Positions 23,521 through 35,814 are shown, counted from the stretch's first letter. The stretch: 64,000 nt of DNA from Phoronis australis (GCA_002633005.1 NMRA01000422.1:330146-394145), one strand, 5' to 3'. Numbers and translations are program-made. Notes: a model not told the origin generated them from the sequence alone.

Positions 23521-25742
23521 ATTGCTCGCTGACAAGATCACTCTTAAATTCCTGCTCTCAAACTGCCCATGTGGTTCCAGTATCCGAAAATACTAACTAC
23601 ATAAAATCTTATTTTCGACACCCTTTCGTTATATTCTTTTCGCCTTTCTTGCCAAAAGCGATTTTTTAACAGTATTTGTCACTTCTCTGTGAGCGTATAA
23701 TTTACGGCTGTCATCGGTTATTTCCGTACCCACATTTCCGGCTCATCAGTTCAGGAACTTGTTTTGAACGCCGCCATTTTTTCCTTGTGACTGAATGTGC
23801 TATGGCTTGCTCGAAAAGTCTTCATTATTTTGTTTTATTAGTAATATCTCGTGATTCGTTTGTCTGTGTAGTGTATTTATAGTTTGTAGTTAGTGGTCGT
23901 TGATTTTTTTTGGAATGTTACGCGTACTTATTATGTTAAACTAGCATTGATGTTTAGTTCCTTACGTAGGGCGGTCGAACCTAGGAACCAATACGAGTCG
24001 AACCAATTTTTTCCGTTTTTGATTTCTTCTCGTTTTAAAAAACTGCTTTGCTACAGTGCATCCTACTCAGTAAAAATCAAAAAGTATCAAAATCGGGGCA
24101 AGCACTGTTAAGTTATTGCAATTTTTGTGGCGAAATTTGGGTCACTTTGTTTGGATCGCGTCGGCCATATTGGAGGACAGCGGGATAAGTTACGAGTTTA
24201 AAACTTTATGTAAATTGTTTTCGCCAACAATTTACCGTGAAATTTAGTGAGACATATCTTTACTTACTATTCTGCACGATTCAACAATGTTCACCAAATT
24301 TCAGCCTCGCAGTTGTTACTCATTAAGTGATAAATGTGCTCAAAATTCACGTCTCATTTCTGGCGGCACCGACAACATTGCGACTTTTGCTGAACTGGAT
24401 AGCATGTTCAACCTGTTACTTCGTAATTTGTGAAGATTGAACGTTGATACATTTTGACAAACTTTGCTACAAAAAAAGGAACTTTATTCAATTTTCATGT
24501 TTTTGTGCAAAAATATAAGATAATAAATTCGAATTATTTTACTATGAATTTCCCATTCAGGTGATCTTACACTAAGCTAAGAAATGGTTGAAATAATTTT
24601 ACAATGGTTTTTTGTTTCACTATCAACTGCTGTTCAAGGCTTGATTAGGTGTCACAAAATGATTCATATTTTTCTAAATATTAAGTCTCAATTGCATTCA
24701 AGTCATGTTTTGTAACTTATTGCTTCTTAATTCCGGTTATCAAGTCAACAATATGAATAATCTTAATTTGAGAAATAAGCTATTTTGTATTGTGAAGCTT
24801 CAAGCCTCCAATTCTTATTCCTTGCAACTTCATATTTTTTAATCATGCATGTCAAATTGTGGTGTAAGGAAACACTATTCGGTCACTTTCATATCGTGGA
24901 AACTTTTGCTGTTGAAAAGTGTTTGTAATGCTAAAGGTTGTAAAGTATTGTGCATTTTAAGTTACTTATTATGTTAAAAGGTTGAATCATTTTGGCTTAA
25001 GGAATAAAAAATGATAACATATTGTATTGGACTTGTCATACTTATGTGCTCGAGCGAGCCCCTATTTGGAGAAATGGAAAAAGGTCTGCCTCAGTCAGAG
25101 AAGCACAAACTAGAAGACAGGAAGTACCAAAATTTTGCGTCTGCAATTCATAACTCTGAACATAGGCTACCCAGTGAATCTCATAGTAAAAGATAGACAT
25201 TCCCAAAAATTCCAGCCCCCCATTTTTAAGCTTGGTGCGCTCATACAAAGTCTGGGAAAATCTCTGTCGAAAGCCAACAACTTTGCACAGTTCGCCAGAA
25301 GTACCCAGGTTCTAAATAAACCTCGTTTGAGCGAGCGCTGTGGCCAGCGACCAGGTAGGCCTAAGTGTAGCCTTGGACCAAAGCTGTATGGGCCCACTAA
25401 CAAGCCAGCTGTATTTTGAAGGTAGTCTTCATACTGGTAGCTGGCACTGAGGCTAGCTAAGGGCTGCCGCGGCAGTGTGACACAGGATTAACCAGCCCGT
25501 AATTTTATGCAGATGTCTGAAACTACCTTTGAATACATACATGTACGGCATTTATGATTTGAACATTTTACTTCGACAAAACAGCTTGCAACCGCATGCC
25601 TTTACCGTTCGCGTCGGTGTTTTCTCGATCTGCACCGGGTCCAATAGGCTGCGGTCCTGAGGCCGGCAAAATAATTTCTGTCAAAATTTATTCGCCACAT
25701 TTCTTCAGCAAATTCAATAAAATTGTCCGTATTTTGATTTTA
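23521..25742. other. Intron 2, middle part, nothing recognised
   Basis: AT-rich sequence with no recognisable domain on either strand. Open frames of 60-94 codons near 25.0-25.4 kb have no family I can name. Confidence 0.35.
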
Positions 25743-27002
25743 TTAAAATTAAGGCGCCCTGTCCATTATTTTATCCCTTTTGCAGGCTGGTAACAGGCAC
25801 TCACACTGACGGCGTTTTCTTATAGCTTGGGTTCCTGAATGAATTGTTCTTCCGGGTTCGCCCCAAGTTCAAAATGGCGATGGTTCTTCGGGTGCGAATC
25901 GTGAGTGGGGCGTTCATTTAAATATTTTTCGAGTACGGATCGTGTATCAGTTATGGGGTAGGTACTTCTTGGATCCTTATAACATCCTCTAACCATGTAA
26001 TAAGGGTTAACAACGTGTAAGACCAGGACTTTAATAAGACTACAAAATTCATATTTATTTGAGCTACCTATTTCCAGTTGCCATTCCTGTACGCCATAAT
26101 CCAGTAATCTCTGTTTGAATACCTTAATAAACTCAACACTATTGCCTGGGCCAAATAACCACACTTCTCCATAGCTGGACATGTACCTATACAAAATTTC
26201 TTTGACGCGGTTTTCCCTGTTACAATTACAATTTTCACTTTGTTCCCAAGCATAATTACACTTCAGTGGGTACCCATGTTCTTCCATATCCAGTAATTTT
26301 GTCCAATAGATAATTGGTTTACACATATATTTCGTAATTAACAAATGCCTCCCACATTCACCACGAGCCATAGCATTTGGCGTTTTATTGCTCAATCTCA
26401 GAACATATTTACAGAAATCATTATGAACTTTTTCAATAGATTCACACATTGATGTTCCCCATATTTCTGCACCATATGTTAATATGGGCATTATCATAGA
26501 GTCAAAGAGTTTAAAATGCACTCTATAGGAAATACAGTTAAGTTTTGACAGAGTGGTTTTAATAACGTTCATTGCTCTTCGAGCTTGGCTTGCAAGTACT
26601 CTACGACACTGTCCATTTAAGTCTGCAGGAAAATGTGACTCCTAGGTACTTGTCGTACGATTTAGTATCTACTTTCTTATCGCCAAAAACCCACCTTTTA
26701 TTACTTGAAAGTATGCCCCCTCGCTTAAATAACACAACATTCTTTATCTCCAAATTAACTTGCAAGTTCCAATCTCGACAAAACTTTTCGAGGACATTGA
26801 GCTTCATCTGTAGCCCAGCAACAGTATTTGATACCAGCACTAAATCAGCAAAAAACAGAGAACCTATATCACAGCACGGAGAGACACGTATACCACTGCC
26901 TACATTTTCTCTAATATCAGACACTAGTGTGCAAACAAACACCGAGAACGTCCACAACTGTAGATTTCTTGGTAGATCATAGTGATATTGGTCCTGACGC
27001 AT
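25743..27002 (-). mobile_element. LINE fragment: RT end, connection and C-terminus
   Basis: On the - strand, from 27002 down, a frame reads DLPRNLQLWTFSVFV, then the RT catalytic region as LFFADLVLVSNTVAGLQ (the usual FADD has lost one Asp, so it is dead), then YDKYLGVTFS. After a frameshift near 26590 a 250-codon frame (26572-25820) gives FDSMIMPILTYGAEIWG, IEKVHNDFCKYVLRLSNKTP and a stop after FIQEPKL. The 3' UTR goes on to about 25743, where it matches 35935-36095 in inverted orientation. The N-terminal endonuclease and first half of the RT are absent. APE-type LINE, L2/CR1-like by motif; clade is inference. Confidence 0.8.
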
Positions 27003-27243
27003 TCATTCTTCTATGAGCGCAATTTGTGGAAAATATATAAATTTCCGACCAAAAAAGTGAGTTACAATTGTCATATCTCAAACTTTGTCGTATGCTTGAT
27101 TTTCTTAAGTACACTGATTTATCATGGTCCAGGATGTTTTGAGGGTAGATAACGATTTCGAAAGGACAAAGAAACGCTCGCAGCACAAACAAATTACCGG
27201 ACATTTTTGATCGTGTGTATTGACGGGAGACGACCCCTGATGC

Positions 27244-27340
27244 AGGTTGCATAAAACAGTCCCAAATACGGACTCAACTAAGTTCCCTAAATCTACTACA
27301 TATTTTGGACTTGTGGTAACACCGATTGTTCTTTCTTATG
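27244..27340 (-). repeat. Short dispersed repeat C, copy 1
   Basis: The reverse complement of this stretch matches 53505-53605: both contain gtagatttagg.a.cttagttgagtcc followed by .tatttgggactgttt.atgcaacc. In both places it is in an otherwise open frame (DLGNLVESVFGTV here, DLGSLVESHIWDCFMQP there). The element it belongs to is not identified. Confidence 0.65.
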
Positions 27341-27389
27341 CAGTTTTAGTTTCATTACTAAATCAGATTTTGTTTTTTATACAGTTTTG

Positions 27390-27835
27390 GCAATTTTTTT
27401 CGATTTCATCAGTGGAAATGATTCTTTTCACATCAGTGGCTCAGTAGCGGTCATGCAAGTAGCGGCATCGAGTTTTTCATTTCCGTCTAATAATTTTATC
27501 TCTCTTTTGAAGGGTTTTAACTCCAGCATTTTCGCCATTCTTTGCACAGAAGACTTGCTCACTTGTAAATCCCTTGCGACTCTTTCAGATTCCCCGAGTT
27601 GTCCTCCTGGGTTTGACTCAGTTCCTCAACACCATCCTCGTTTTCTTTCGAACGTTCAGTCTTGGGCCTCCCACAACCGTTTTTACGCACAACAGACCCT
27701 GTGTTGTGTATTTTAGCAATAAGTCTATTTACAGTCGCACAATACCACCCTTTTCCTGGGAACTCCTTTACGGTTCTTTTTTCTCTCCATCATTTCTCGT
27801 TGAAACAGGTTTCAATTGTAAATTGGCCACTTTTA
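27390..27835 (-). mobile_element. Mariner/Tc1-like transposase N-terminal fragment
   Basis: The - strand, across frameshifts, reads KGWYCATVNRLIAKIHNTGS then VVRKNGCGRPKTERSKENE, then VARDLQVSKSSVQRMAKMLE and LKPFKREIKLLDGNEKLDAA, and near 27425 DVKRIISTDE. That is the paired-like helix-turn-helix and GRPR-type linker of a mariner/Tc1-family transposase, with a possible first catalytic Asp in the last piece. Frameshifts and stops rule out function. The inverted terminal repeats are not identified. Confidence 0.7.
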
Positions 27836-28315
27836 CTCAAAAGCATCCTTACAAACCGGAATATTGGACAGAACTGATTTGGATACACATCTGACAACAA
27901 AAACAGCAAGCTGGCTTTTTTGACTGACAGATACATGTACGAGTACAGCAAGAATACGATAAAAGTCACAATGATATTGCATTTTTCCCTTCGCTGTTTT
28001 AAATTTCACAGTAATTCCATAACTTTTATATTTTTTTCTGATACTGTGCAGACTTGTTAATGACACCCTGACGATATATTAGGAAAAAAAATAAACGAAT
28101 TTGGTTGGTCAATAGATGAGAAATTACTAGTCAAAAAGTGACACTTGTTATATGCTGGACCTCATATTTAAAAAATAAACTTCGACTGGTCAAAAATTGT
28201 ATAAATCACTTCAAAAAACTTGAGATGCTATCACCATTTGTTTTTTGCCACGATGATGAAGGATTCATCATCAAACCTGAGGAATGTGACTATTCAACTG
28301 AAACGTTCATTTTAG

Positions 28316-28468
28316 GTACTACCACTTCAGCACCTGTCCTCGGCAAATACTGTGGCAGTGACCCAGACAACACAGTTCCTTCACTCTCTACTTCTAATGT
28401 TCTGCTTGTTGTGTTCGAAACTGATTCATCAGTCACGAAAAAGGGCTTCCAAGCTGTTTATAAGTCAG
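28316..28468 (+). CDS. Multi-CUB protein, exon 3: second half of CUB1
   Basis: Acceptor tttag and donor tcag|gtatag, phase 1 at both ends, 153 bases. It encodes LGKYCGSDPDN (fourth CUB cysteine), LLVVFETDSSVTKKGFQAVY, the standard end of a CUB domain. The Asp-Ser-Ser of ETDSS is in the second half of the calcium site, so CUB1 should bind calcium. The open frame continues upstream of the acceptor to 28138, but that part has no CUB similarity and is intron. Confidence 0.9.
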
Positions 28469-29700
28469 GTATAGTATTCGTTCAGAAACTTTTTACAACA
28501 GAGGTGCACTCTGTAGCACCGGTAGTCTGTAACTTAGACAAGACCATGAGTGGACAAGCAAACTCACGCAAGTAAACTGCAAGTGCTTCACGACTAAAGT
28601 ACTAACAAAAACATCGAAATGGTCACCATTGTTTCAGACTGAGTGGGACTCGTTTAAAAGGTGGTCAAGCTTTGTAATTTTGCGTGCAAATGTTTACACC
28701 CGGTATCTAATTTTTTATGTAATAACCCCTAATTAGTATAACTGTGATGTCTAGTTAATTTGTTACATGAAATCTACCTAAGCTAGTACCCTCAGGAGGG
28801 ATAACTTAAGTCAAATCCATATTAACATTCACTAGTTCTATTTACTAACCCCAACGAGTTCGTTTGATACACACTTCGTCTATTTTCATGTGACGTTGTC
28901 GTAACCATTACTATATATAGTAGTACCAGCAACAGAATACAGCCTATACAAATGTACATGTGCATTGTATCTGATGCATCAGTGTAAAGATTTCCGGAAT
29001 TGAGGCTACCGCAAATGAGGTTATGAGGATGTGAAAAAAGGAACTACAACTCATAAATTCTACAAGTACCAAACTTTAATGTTGTCAGTATAATGTAAAT
29101 GTCCAAGGAAATATGCATGATTCTGAATTGTTGAGCCGTTGAGCAGCTTCAACAGGTTCCCACTGTCGTAGCCAGAAGTATTCAACACGAGGATCAAAAG
29201 TAGGAAGTTATTGTCTGCTACCAAAATGAATTTGGGCAAAAATATGTTTAAATCACAAATTCTCAGTTATCTCTGTTTGCTTTAAATGTTTCTAATCAAA
29301 GCAGTCCTCTCATTTGCTTTCATTAAACATTACATAAGTAAATTGTTTCTGTATCATCGATTACCACGCATATGTATCTGAGACATATGAGCAATGTTAT
29401 ATGATGGCCTCAGAACAAAGGTCACACGTCAAATATTCAAGCGAGAAAAACACATGCGCTAATTAGCTACACCATACCCTGAATAACTTAATTTTCAAAG
29501 ACCATTAAAAATTTACACACATTTTATGACCTTTTACGCGAGGGCAGCTGTCTCCACGTATTGTTACTGTTCGTGTAGCATGACTTAACACGGAATTGTA
29601 GGACAACATTTTAACGTACATGTAGAAGCAAAAGTGACCTAACGTCCGTAAACATTACAAGACATGCGAATCAATGTAATTCATCTTCTATTTGATACAG
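28469..29700. other. Intron 3
   Basis: About 1.2 kb of AT-rich intron with a standard donor and acceptor (tttgatacag). I see no other feature. Confidence 0.6.
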
Positions 29701-29904
29701 GGCTTAAATGTGGTGGAAACCTTGTCGCCAATGCCAGAAAACAAATATTGCATTCCCCAGGTTACCCTACAAGATACTCTCACAACGCGCTATGTCGGTG
29801 GATCATCCGTTCACCCTCCGGAAGTGTGGTTTACTTCAATGTAACAACAATCGATATTGAACGTCACAGTATCTGTGACTATGACAGCCTGTCAGTGTAC
29901 GGCG
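29701..29904 (+). CDS. Multi-CUB protein, exon 4: first half of CUB2
   Basis: Acceptor gatacag and donor ggcg|gtaaga, phase 1 at both ends, 204 bases. The product has LKCGGNLVAN, HSPGYPTRYSHNALCRWIIR and the CDYDSLSVYGG motif. It is the closest relative in the window of exon 2, with the same intron positions and CGGNL.A start, so CUB1 and CUB2 probably arose by tandem duplication of a two-exon unit. Here the usual Asp of the YDG motif is Gly (YGG). The calcium-site Glu (DIE) and Asp (CDYD) are kept. Confidence 0.9.
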
Positions 29905-31864
29905 GTAAGAGTGATAACGAAATACTTTACCTTATTACATTTGAAACCGGTAAGCAGGTCTGTGCAAACACATGCAACTAGTAAATTGGTGACGTCGTTT
30001 TGGCATTCGCACACGAATGCGGAAATGTTTTTGTGTTGCCTTCGTTATGATTTCCTTCATAAAGAGTCTTAATTCGGTGAGACGGTGTTGGAAAAGTTCT
30101 CGAAAGATCCGGTAATGATACAAGAGCTCAATTGAACCTAATTCAGAAATTCAGCCTTTGATACGCCTGATTATGGACTCCATTGCGTGGGAAAATTACA
30201 ATTGTTTTTAACAATGTTGTTTCTTTATATACTTTTCTTGCATGTGGAACTTTTGTTGTGGACAAGTTACCACAAAACTTAAAAAATTGTTCAAAGGCCT
30301 TCTTAAGAAAGCTCTAAAAATAATTACACACACAAACAAATCAAATGCAAACAAAGGGAATACTTTATTTTGATTGCTGCACATTTCTAGAGGTCAACAG
30401 GAAAACGACTATTCGCAAGCGTAATCGCTAATCATTTCAGCTATATAAAGAATAAGCACAACTGCACTGTATGGGGCTTTAAAACTGAGGAAATATTGTG
30501 GTTTCAATAATTAGTGATAAACTTGCCTGTTGATGAAAAATTTATTCGATCATCAAAGTGTAACATTAACGGGCTTTCTACTGACAATAATACAATCGAT
30601 GCAGTCACTGAATGTCATTTCCCCATAATGTGTACCAAATTGAAAAGATTTTACTATTAGTGTAAAGCTTTTCTTCTGAAAGGAAATGTTAATGTCTCTC
30701 AGTGAGAAAGGACAGGTATTTATACCAGATGCTTTTGGTTTTCATTTCACAGAGATCAAGTTTCAATAGCCTATATAAGCGCTTGTAAAAAAGGTCCAGT
30801 TTCGGCACGTGGCTTTTACCTGGAGGTAACCTCATTCAGCTTGAATTAGGTCCTTGAAGGTAAACACAACAGCATACCACTTTACTCGTTTTGTGCTCAA
30901 AATTTGACCCTGAACTAGACCAGAGTGTCACTACGTCTTCTTTAGCTTCAATCCAGCATGTTTCTTCCAGGAAGGGAAATAAGCTATTGTCCACACATGA
31001 CTTATTGCCTTTGAAAGGGTATCCTCACCAACGAGGCTGACTTGTGTAGCAGTAGATATAGTTCCTCTTCATACACAAACAACACGTTGTCTTATGGTAA
31101 CTTCGTACTGAGATTCACATTTCACCAGGGCCACTGACATGTACATTGCGTCATGCAGCACTAATGGTGTGTGGAAATGCTGTGGGAAGAGAAAGGAGTA
31201 ACAAAGCTTGTTCGTTGTCGCCGATGAAGAAAGTAGGCTTTAACAGGTCTACATGTACACTGGATGGGAAGATATTGCTGATTAGCTGCAGTCAACTGCT
31301 TAAAATCAATTTTTGTCCATTTAGGGTCGATGCAGAAGCGATGCATATCTCCTCTGCACGGTACAAGCCCTCAAACCTAAAACCCAAAGGTCACGTGAAA
31401 ACAGACATGATAGAATTTCATTTCAACGTGTAATAAATTTCCGGAAGACAAATAGTAAACAATTAGTCTAATGGATATTTACGTACCCTTTGCCATGACA
31501 TTGGGCCTGGATTGTAATCTCACTAACTCATATCGAGTTAAACATTCAGCATTCATTGATGTAACTGTCACTGATAAACCTGTTTGAAATCATTCCATAC
31601 AATAATACGGCTTTGATGTACGAAAAGATCTCGAGTATCGTAACACGCATCACAACAAAGATTAACCCGACTGGCGACTGTCGCGAAGTCGACATCGACG
31701 AGTATCTCAGTTAACAGGCATCAGTAGAATAAACATGGAATAATCGTTAAAATAATCAAAACCTTACCTTTGTATAAGGTCGTGCTTACTTTCTCTCATA
31801 GAAGCACCCTTTTCACGCAATCTCAGATTCAGTTTGCCTACCTACAAGCCACTTCACCATGTAT
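29905..31864. other. Intron 4, first part
   Basis: No gene or repeat recognised before the LINE fragment that begins near 31865. The small open frame at 31146-31433 lacks motifs. Confidence 0.4.
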
Positions 31865-33573
31865 TTAAAGGGCTCGCGAAATCGAGGCTGCTACTCTATC
31901 ACCACTAGTACACGCGCGCCCTCTAGTTAATGTAAATTTTCCGAATAGCCCCATTAGAGCATTGATGGACGACTTGACAATAACTACGGTGACGCATGTA
32001 CAAGCTCGGTGGGTTTTGGCAGCACTAGATGACGTTGCAACGTAGGCTCGTATGAAGTTTAAGCCCAGGAAGTCGAGACTTCTGATAATGAGAGGTAGAA
32101 AAGTGGTCAACAGACTCACCTTGACCATTCGAGGGGAAGAAATTCCATCAACTGTTAACAACCCCATCAAGTGCCTTGGCAAATGGTACGATGATCTCCA
32201 GTGCGACAAGAACAACATCTCGCAGATGGAGACCCAGGTGAAAGAGTGGTTGAAGAGAATAGAGACATTAAGTCAAGCGGTCTTCCTGGAAAGTACAAGG
32301 TGTGGATTTACCAGCACGGGCTGTTACCACGTGCAACGTGGTGTCGTATGTTGTACGACATACCGATATCGGCAGTAGAGTGCCTGGAGAGAACAGTAAG
32401 CAAGTGGCTGAGAAAGCTTCACAATGATTGGTCTTTACAGCAGAACAGCAGAGCTTCAGCTGCCACTAGCGTCAATTACGGAGGAGTTTAAAGCAGGAAA
32501 GTGCAGATTGGTACTCAAATTACGCGACTCTAGAGAACCGAAGGTGAGAGAGGCAGGTGTCATGACAAGATCAGGGTGACGGTGGTCAGCAGACACGTTT
32601 GTGAGCCAGGCGGAGAGCTTTTTACAGATCAGAGATATAATTGGTTGCACCTGCGTAGGACGTCAGGGGTGGGGACATCGCGGTTCCAACAGTGGGTGAA
32701 GACGAGTGAGAGGCAGCAGAGGGAGATGGTCCAAGCTGAGGTGAGAGCAGCAGAGGAGGAAGCCCGTAAAGCCAAGGCAGTCCAACTGAGCCATCAGGGA
32801 GCATGAACCAGGTGGAATCTTCCAGAGAGGAAGATATCGTGGGCAGACGTGTGGAGGATGGAGCCGATGCGTGTTCAGTTTTTACTTCGCTCGGTTTACG
32901 ACGTGTTACCATCGCCTTCGAACCTTCTTCGCCGGGGCCTAGTGGATGACCCAGCCTGCCAGTTGTCTGGAGGAAGAAGTACATTGGTCCACATGTTATC
33001 AGGGTGCAACATGGCACTTCAACAGGGCCGATACAGATGGCGTCACAACCAAGTAATGAAGACCCTTGCAGACATCATAGATGGATAGCGTAAGACAAGA
33101 GCAACTCAGCCTAAGGCAAGCAGCCAGCACATACAATTCGTCAGGGCAGGTGAGATACGGAAGAAGTCACGTCAGCAGCCTTGCATCCTGGATGGGAAAT
33201 GAGAGTACATGTAGATCTGGGAAGAAAGCTTGGGTTAACGAGTATTGCTGAAACATCACTGCGACCTGACATCATTCTGTGATCGGATATTCATCAATGT
33301 ATAGTGATTTTAGAGCTTACGGTGCCTTGGGAGGAAGGATGCAAAGAGCCCACGAGAGGAAGTTATTTAAGTATACATATAGCGAGCTGGCGGAGACATG
33401 CAGAGTTCGAGGCTGTTTCCTGTAGAGGTGGGACGTAGAGGATTCCCTGCAAGATCTGTATGGTGGTTGGTGGAGAAACTCGGTGTGCGAGGTGGAAGGA
33501 AGAAAGCTGCAGTGAAAAGACTGGGTGATTTTCTTCACGAAGAATCTTATTGCGGCAGGACGGTGTTTCAAAC
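31865..33573 (+). mobile_element. Restriction-like-endonuclease LINE, RT to C-terminus
   Basis: On the + strand, across at least four frameshifts and some stops: SPIRALMDDLTITTVTHVQA (31953 on; the RT catalytic MDD), MKFKPRKSR, NNPIKCLGKWYDD, LPGKYKVWIYQHGLLPR, EEFKAGKCRLVLKLRDSREP, FLLRSVYDVLPSPSNLLRRG, a damaged zinc finger (CQLSGG...HMLSGC), QQGRYRWRHNQVMKTLADII, then SLRPDIIL...ILELTVPWEEGC, and VEVGRRGFPARSVWWLVEKL. The RPD...ELT pattern after the finger fits a PD-(D/E)XK endonuclease, the R2/NeSL/Hero-type layout. A Trp codon has become TAG after DDVAT. Non-functional. It begins abruptly in the RT, so it is 5'-truncated. Confidence 0.75.
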
Positions 33574-35065
33574 TTTTTCCACATACACACCGAAATTATA
33601 ATATGATACGTTAATGCAAGTATTCGCCATAGCAGGGTATTGAAAATTACCAGTGAAAACAGATCAAAGACCAATGAAGAGTTTTGGCTGAATTCCATTC
33701 TGCGGGCTCCGATACATAACTCGTCTCATCACTTTCAGCTCGTTTTAAATTCGTGCCCATAGACAGCATGTGACTTCGGGAGTGCGATGAAAGCGGACTA
33801 ATCCCGGACTGTAGCAGTTAATGCAGTCGCCAAAAATTTGGTCACTGAAAATGAGCAAAAACAAAAAATATACAATCGGTGCCATGGTTAGAGGCAGTGT
33901 TCAATGTAGTTTCTTGGGCTGTGGGTTTTTGGCTCTCCTTTTAAAGCTGCCTTCACATACACGGTATTTTACGCGGAGTCTTTATGTACTGTATCACCGA
34001 ATTGTCATCAGTTGGAAGCATCCGTAAATAACGTGTCGCTATACGCAACATCTCGCAGACACTTGTCAAGATCCGTAAAAGGAAAGCAATTTTGACATGT
34101 CAAAAATTTTCTAGCATCGTCTACTGTGGTTAAATAATGCAGGGTCAGAGACGGGCGTCGTTGTGCATTTCGAAAAGTTGCTATTTGCAACAATATTCAC
34201 TTCTAAAAGGCATAACATTCGCGGTTCAACGAGTCTTTTTCTTGCTCTAATCAAATTCATCGTTCGTCTTTGAATCCCACGTTTTAACTAATCAAGACTC
34301 CCAAAATCGTAATTGCGAGTGTATTTGCAGAACCAGAAAGCTTGAATGTGTAATTTTCCTTCTCTGCAACTGTTCCTTTCTGTGGCTGGACATGCTCATA
34401 ACTCGAGTGAACGAGTTATAAGTCCGTCTCTCGAGTTATAAGTCAGACGCTCGACTTATAAGTCGAGCACTGGGGTTACGAAAAATAGATTAGCATATCT
34501 TTTCCCAGCGACCTTAGTTTCTTGACTTGTGGCTACGATCACTCTACGACATGAGGTTCAGGCTAAAAGTCAAGGAAATTTGTCTACTGCTCTCAGGCAA
34601 AATACATAAATTTGGAACCTGCTCTGGAGCAGAATATAAGCCGAAGTCATAGGCAAATAATCAACTTTTGGCTTTAGGCACTTCGACAAATAGGCTTGTT
34701 CCCTGGTGGGTTACACCCCAGTAACCCGGAAATTCAGCTTGATATCTGACATTAAAACATACTGTCTTCTCAATTTAACAGGAGTTCATCGGCTGGGTAT
34801 GGTTAATTCTTCATAGGGAGCATTTCACCACAAAATAAGTTAAGACCAGAATTGCAGTACACCAGTTGTGACCCTGGACTACGTCATCCATCTCCAGATA
34901 ATGTGCACTGCCCGCACAGATATAAGCGTTGTAATGTTGTGAACATTTCAGACATTGTTTTCGGTCCTGCTGTGCACGTACTTAAATAAATCATAGTGTA
35001 TGATCTGTTGAATATCAAACTCTTCAAAAATAAAAAAGTACAATCTGTTGAAATTTTGATTTTAG
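33574..35065. other. Intron 4, last part
   Basis: Contains the palindrome cluster at 34393-34468 and otherwise no recognised feature. The acceptor before exon 5 is ttttgattttag. Confidence 0.4.
34393..34468. repeat. Cluster of ctcgagttataagtc palindromic motifs
   Basis: Four variants of cgag/ctcgag-ttataagtc lie within 76 bases, in direct and inverted order. The last is a perfect 20-base palindrome, gctcgacttataagtcgagc, at 34449-34468. The RNA or single strand could form a hairpin, but with no loop. Directly visible; role unknown. Confidence 0.8.
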
Positions 35066-35215
35066 GTCCCACGACTTCATCGCATCACCTCGGCAAATAT
35101 TGTGGCAGTAACCGAACTACGATCCCTTCACTATTCGTGTCTAAAGTTCTACAAATTTTTTTCATCACTGATGGCTCAGCTACGGCAAAGGGATTCCAAG
35201 CTGAATACCAGATAG
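35066..35215 (+). CDS. Multi-CUB protein, exon 5: second half of CUB2
   Basis: Acceptor ttttag and donor atag|gtgag, phase 1 at both ends, 150 bases. It encodes LGKYCGSNRTTIP, IFFITDGSATAKGFQAEYQI. It is the partner of exon 4 and sister of exon 3, with the same LGKYCGS start. Asp and Ser of TDGS keep the second half of the calcium site. Confidence 0.9.
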   Translation, partial: VPRLHRITSANIVAVTELRSLHYSCLKFYKFFSSLMAQLRQRDSKLNTR

Positions 35216-35762
35216 GTGAGATGGGTTTAACATGTATTTTAGAGGCAAATTTGACATGTTTTTAAAGGATGAGCTTACCCAGTTTCTGGTACTCTGCGTT
35301 TGGGACTTTTTCAAAATCGCTAATGTTAAAACACAAGTAACCCAGTGTCTGGTAGATGGCACAAATGGTATCCCAAAATGTGCTCACGGGAGTTTAAATT
35401 CAGTTCCTTGGTCTGACTCTGCTACCGGGCCTAGTGTAAGTTTACGCGTTGCTTTGAAAGTGGATGCTTGAGCCATCTCGTGCTCTGAATCACTGAAAAT
35501 GACGAACGGCTCAGTTTTGAAGAACAAAAATTCATTGCACTATACAGTGAAAACTAAAAAGCATCAAGGGCATGCAATAATTTTATCTTACCAAGTGAAT
35601 GAACAAATTGCGTTTTATTTGATTTAAGGACTTAATTCCTTTTCCACCTCCTATTTGGAAATTTAAAAAATAATCTTGTTCCTTATTCAGTTGAACAACG
35701 CGTTTATGGTCATTCGAACTGTGAGTACGCGTGACCCAATTTTCGACGTGATGCTTATTTCA

Positions 35763-35814
35763 AATGGTCCTGTTTTAACAGGACCATTATTTATGTACTT
35801 AAAAGTACATAAAT
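35763..35814. repeat. Two abutting perfect 12-bp hairpins
   Basis: Hairpin 1 has arms aatggtcctgtt (35763-35774) and aacaggaccatt (35777-35788) around a tt loop. Hairpin 2 follows without a gap: atttatgtactt (35789-35800) and aagtacataaat (35803-35814) around aa. Both are perfect. Lies in intron 5, 120 bases before a LINE tail. Could be a MITE relic, a replication-slippage product or a structured RNA; the sequence alone does not say. Confidence 0.85.

Noticed and set aside
28138-28315. Upstream part of the open frame that contains exon 3
   Set aside because: It lies before the acceptor tttag, has no CUB similarity and would duplicate no known part of the domain; intron.
13917-33573. LINE coding pieces as functional genes
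   Set aside because: All carry several frameshifts, stops or truncated ends; the RT motif at 26.9 kb has lost a catalytic Asp.
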